From: Chromera velia
Lineage: Eukaryota; Sar; Chromeraceae
Reading direction: 5' to 3'
Length of the DNA stretch: 20,958 nt
Assembly (NCBI GenBank): GCA_018398765.1
Contig: JAHBMJ010002244.1
Coordinates: 1 to 20,958, forward strand
Numbering within the stretch: the stretch's first letter is position 1; every line of letters starts with the position of its first letter. The translations under genes were made by a program, and so were the position numbers. Below, one piece after another: positions 20,658 to 20,958 of this stretch. Below the pieces are notes generated by a model, which was not told where the DNA came from, made no database searches, and saw only the letters and a program-made list of their open reading frames with translations.

Positions 20658-20958
20658 CTGTGCCAAAGCAAATGAAATGAGAGGAAAAGAAAAAAAGGAC
20701 ACAAAGTGGGGGAAGGAGCAATCAAACAGAAATAATGTATTCACCACCAAATAACATAAGCCAGCTTCTGAACACGATCATGGACAGCTATATATTAATA
20801 TCACCCCGGGCATCACCCTAAAAAATGGGGGGGGGACCACCCCCCCCGTGCCAACTGACCCCGCCGCCGCCACAGGCATCGACACATACGAAGGGGGAGG
20901 GTACCCCCCCTTCAAGGAAGCATCTCGCCGCCGTCAACCCTCTTCTACCCTCCCTCCC
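20658..20958. other. right edge, no gene resolved
   Basis: 20658-20700 is the T-rich tract (on the - strand) before a candidate acceptor. 20825-20958 has runs of G and C and GC-rich words, with no convincing frame. The start of the - strand gene is expected further right. Confidence 0.4.

Noticed and set aside
1-20958. CRISPR array, bacterial operon, tRNA or rRNA genes
   Set aside because: The tandem repeats lack uniform spacers, genes are intron-rich with eukaryotic splice sites, and I saw no tRNA- or rRNA-like sequence.

Overview
This is draft nuclear DNA from a eukaryote. Genes are cut into many short exons with GT-AG introns (acceptors mostly TGCAG). Non-coding sequence is saturated with (GT)n, (CT)n, (CTTC)n and minisatellite repeats, and there is a two-base N gap at 8029-8030. 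The main gene encodes a hybrid two-component histidine kinase, a family absent from animals but present in algae, other protists, fungi and plants. This combination fits a chromerid/alveolate alga such as Chromera velia. That assignment comes from general style and was not confirmed by a search.

Layout. 1-4243 has no gene I can support. It holds a degenerate ~65 bp minisatellite (1138-2600), a GTGA-rich tract, an AT-rich stretch, and a small element with terminal inverted repeats and 10-bp flanking direct repeats (3148-3399). From 4244 to 16871, + strand, I reconstruct one histidine-kinase gene of about 27 exons and roughly 1,330 codons. It encodes an N-terminal membrane sensor with about six transmembrane helices, a long basic loop, a DHp domain with the H-box HDLKTPL, an ATP-binding domain (N, G1, G2 and G3 boxes), a low-complexity linker and a C-terminal receiver domain. 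The receiver is interrupted by a 194-codon Pro/Ser-rich insertion that also has the boundaries of an in-frame intron. One exon, which carries the first part of the N-box, is only 8 nt long.

16985-18495 separates two convergent genes and includes an AT-rich island (about 17741-18290). On the - strand, 20657 down to 18496 contains what I read as the 3' exons of a second gene of unknown function. Its exons are phase-compatible, it ends in a charged helical C-terminus, and its last intron is filled by a GGAA/TTCC satellite. Its 5' part probably lies beyond the right edge.

How the genes act: the kinase should sense a signal at a membrane, autophosphorylate the DHp histidine and pass phosphate to the receiver aspartate in the same chain. 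Nothing links the - strand gene to this pathway. Most other open frames in the window are translations of simple repeats.
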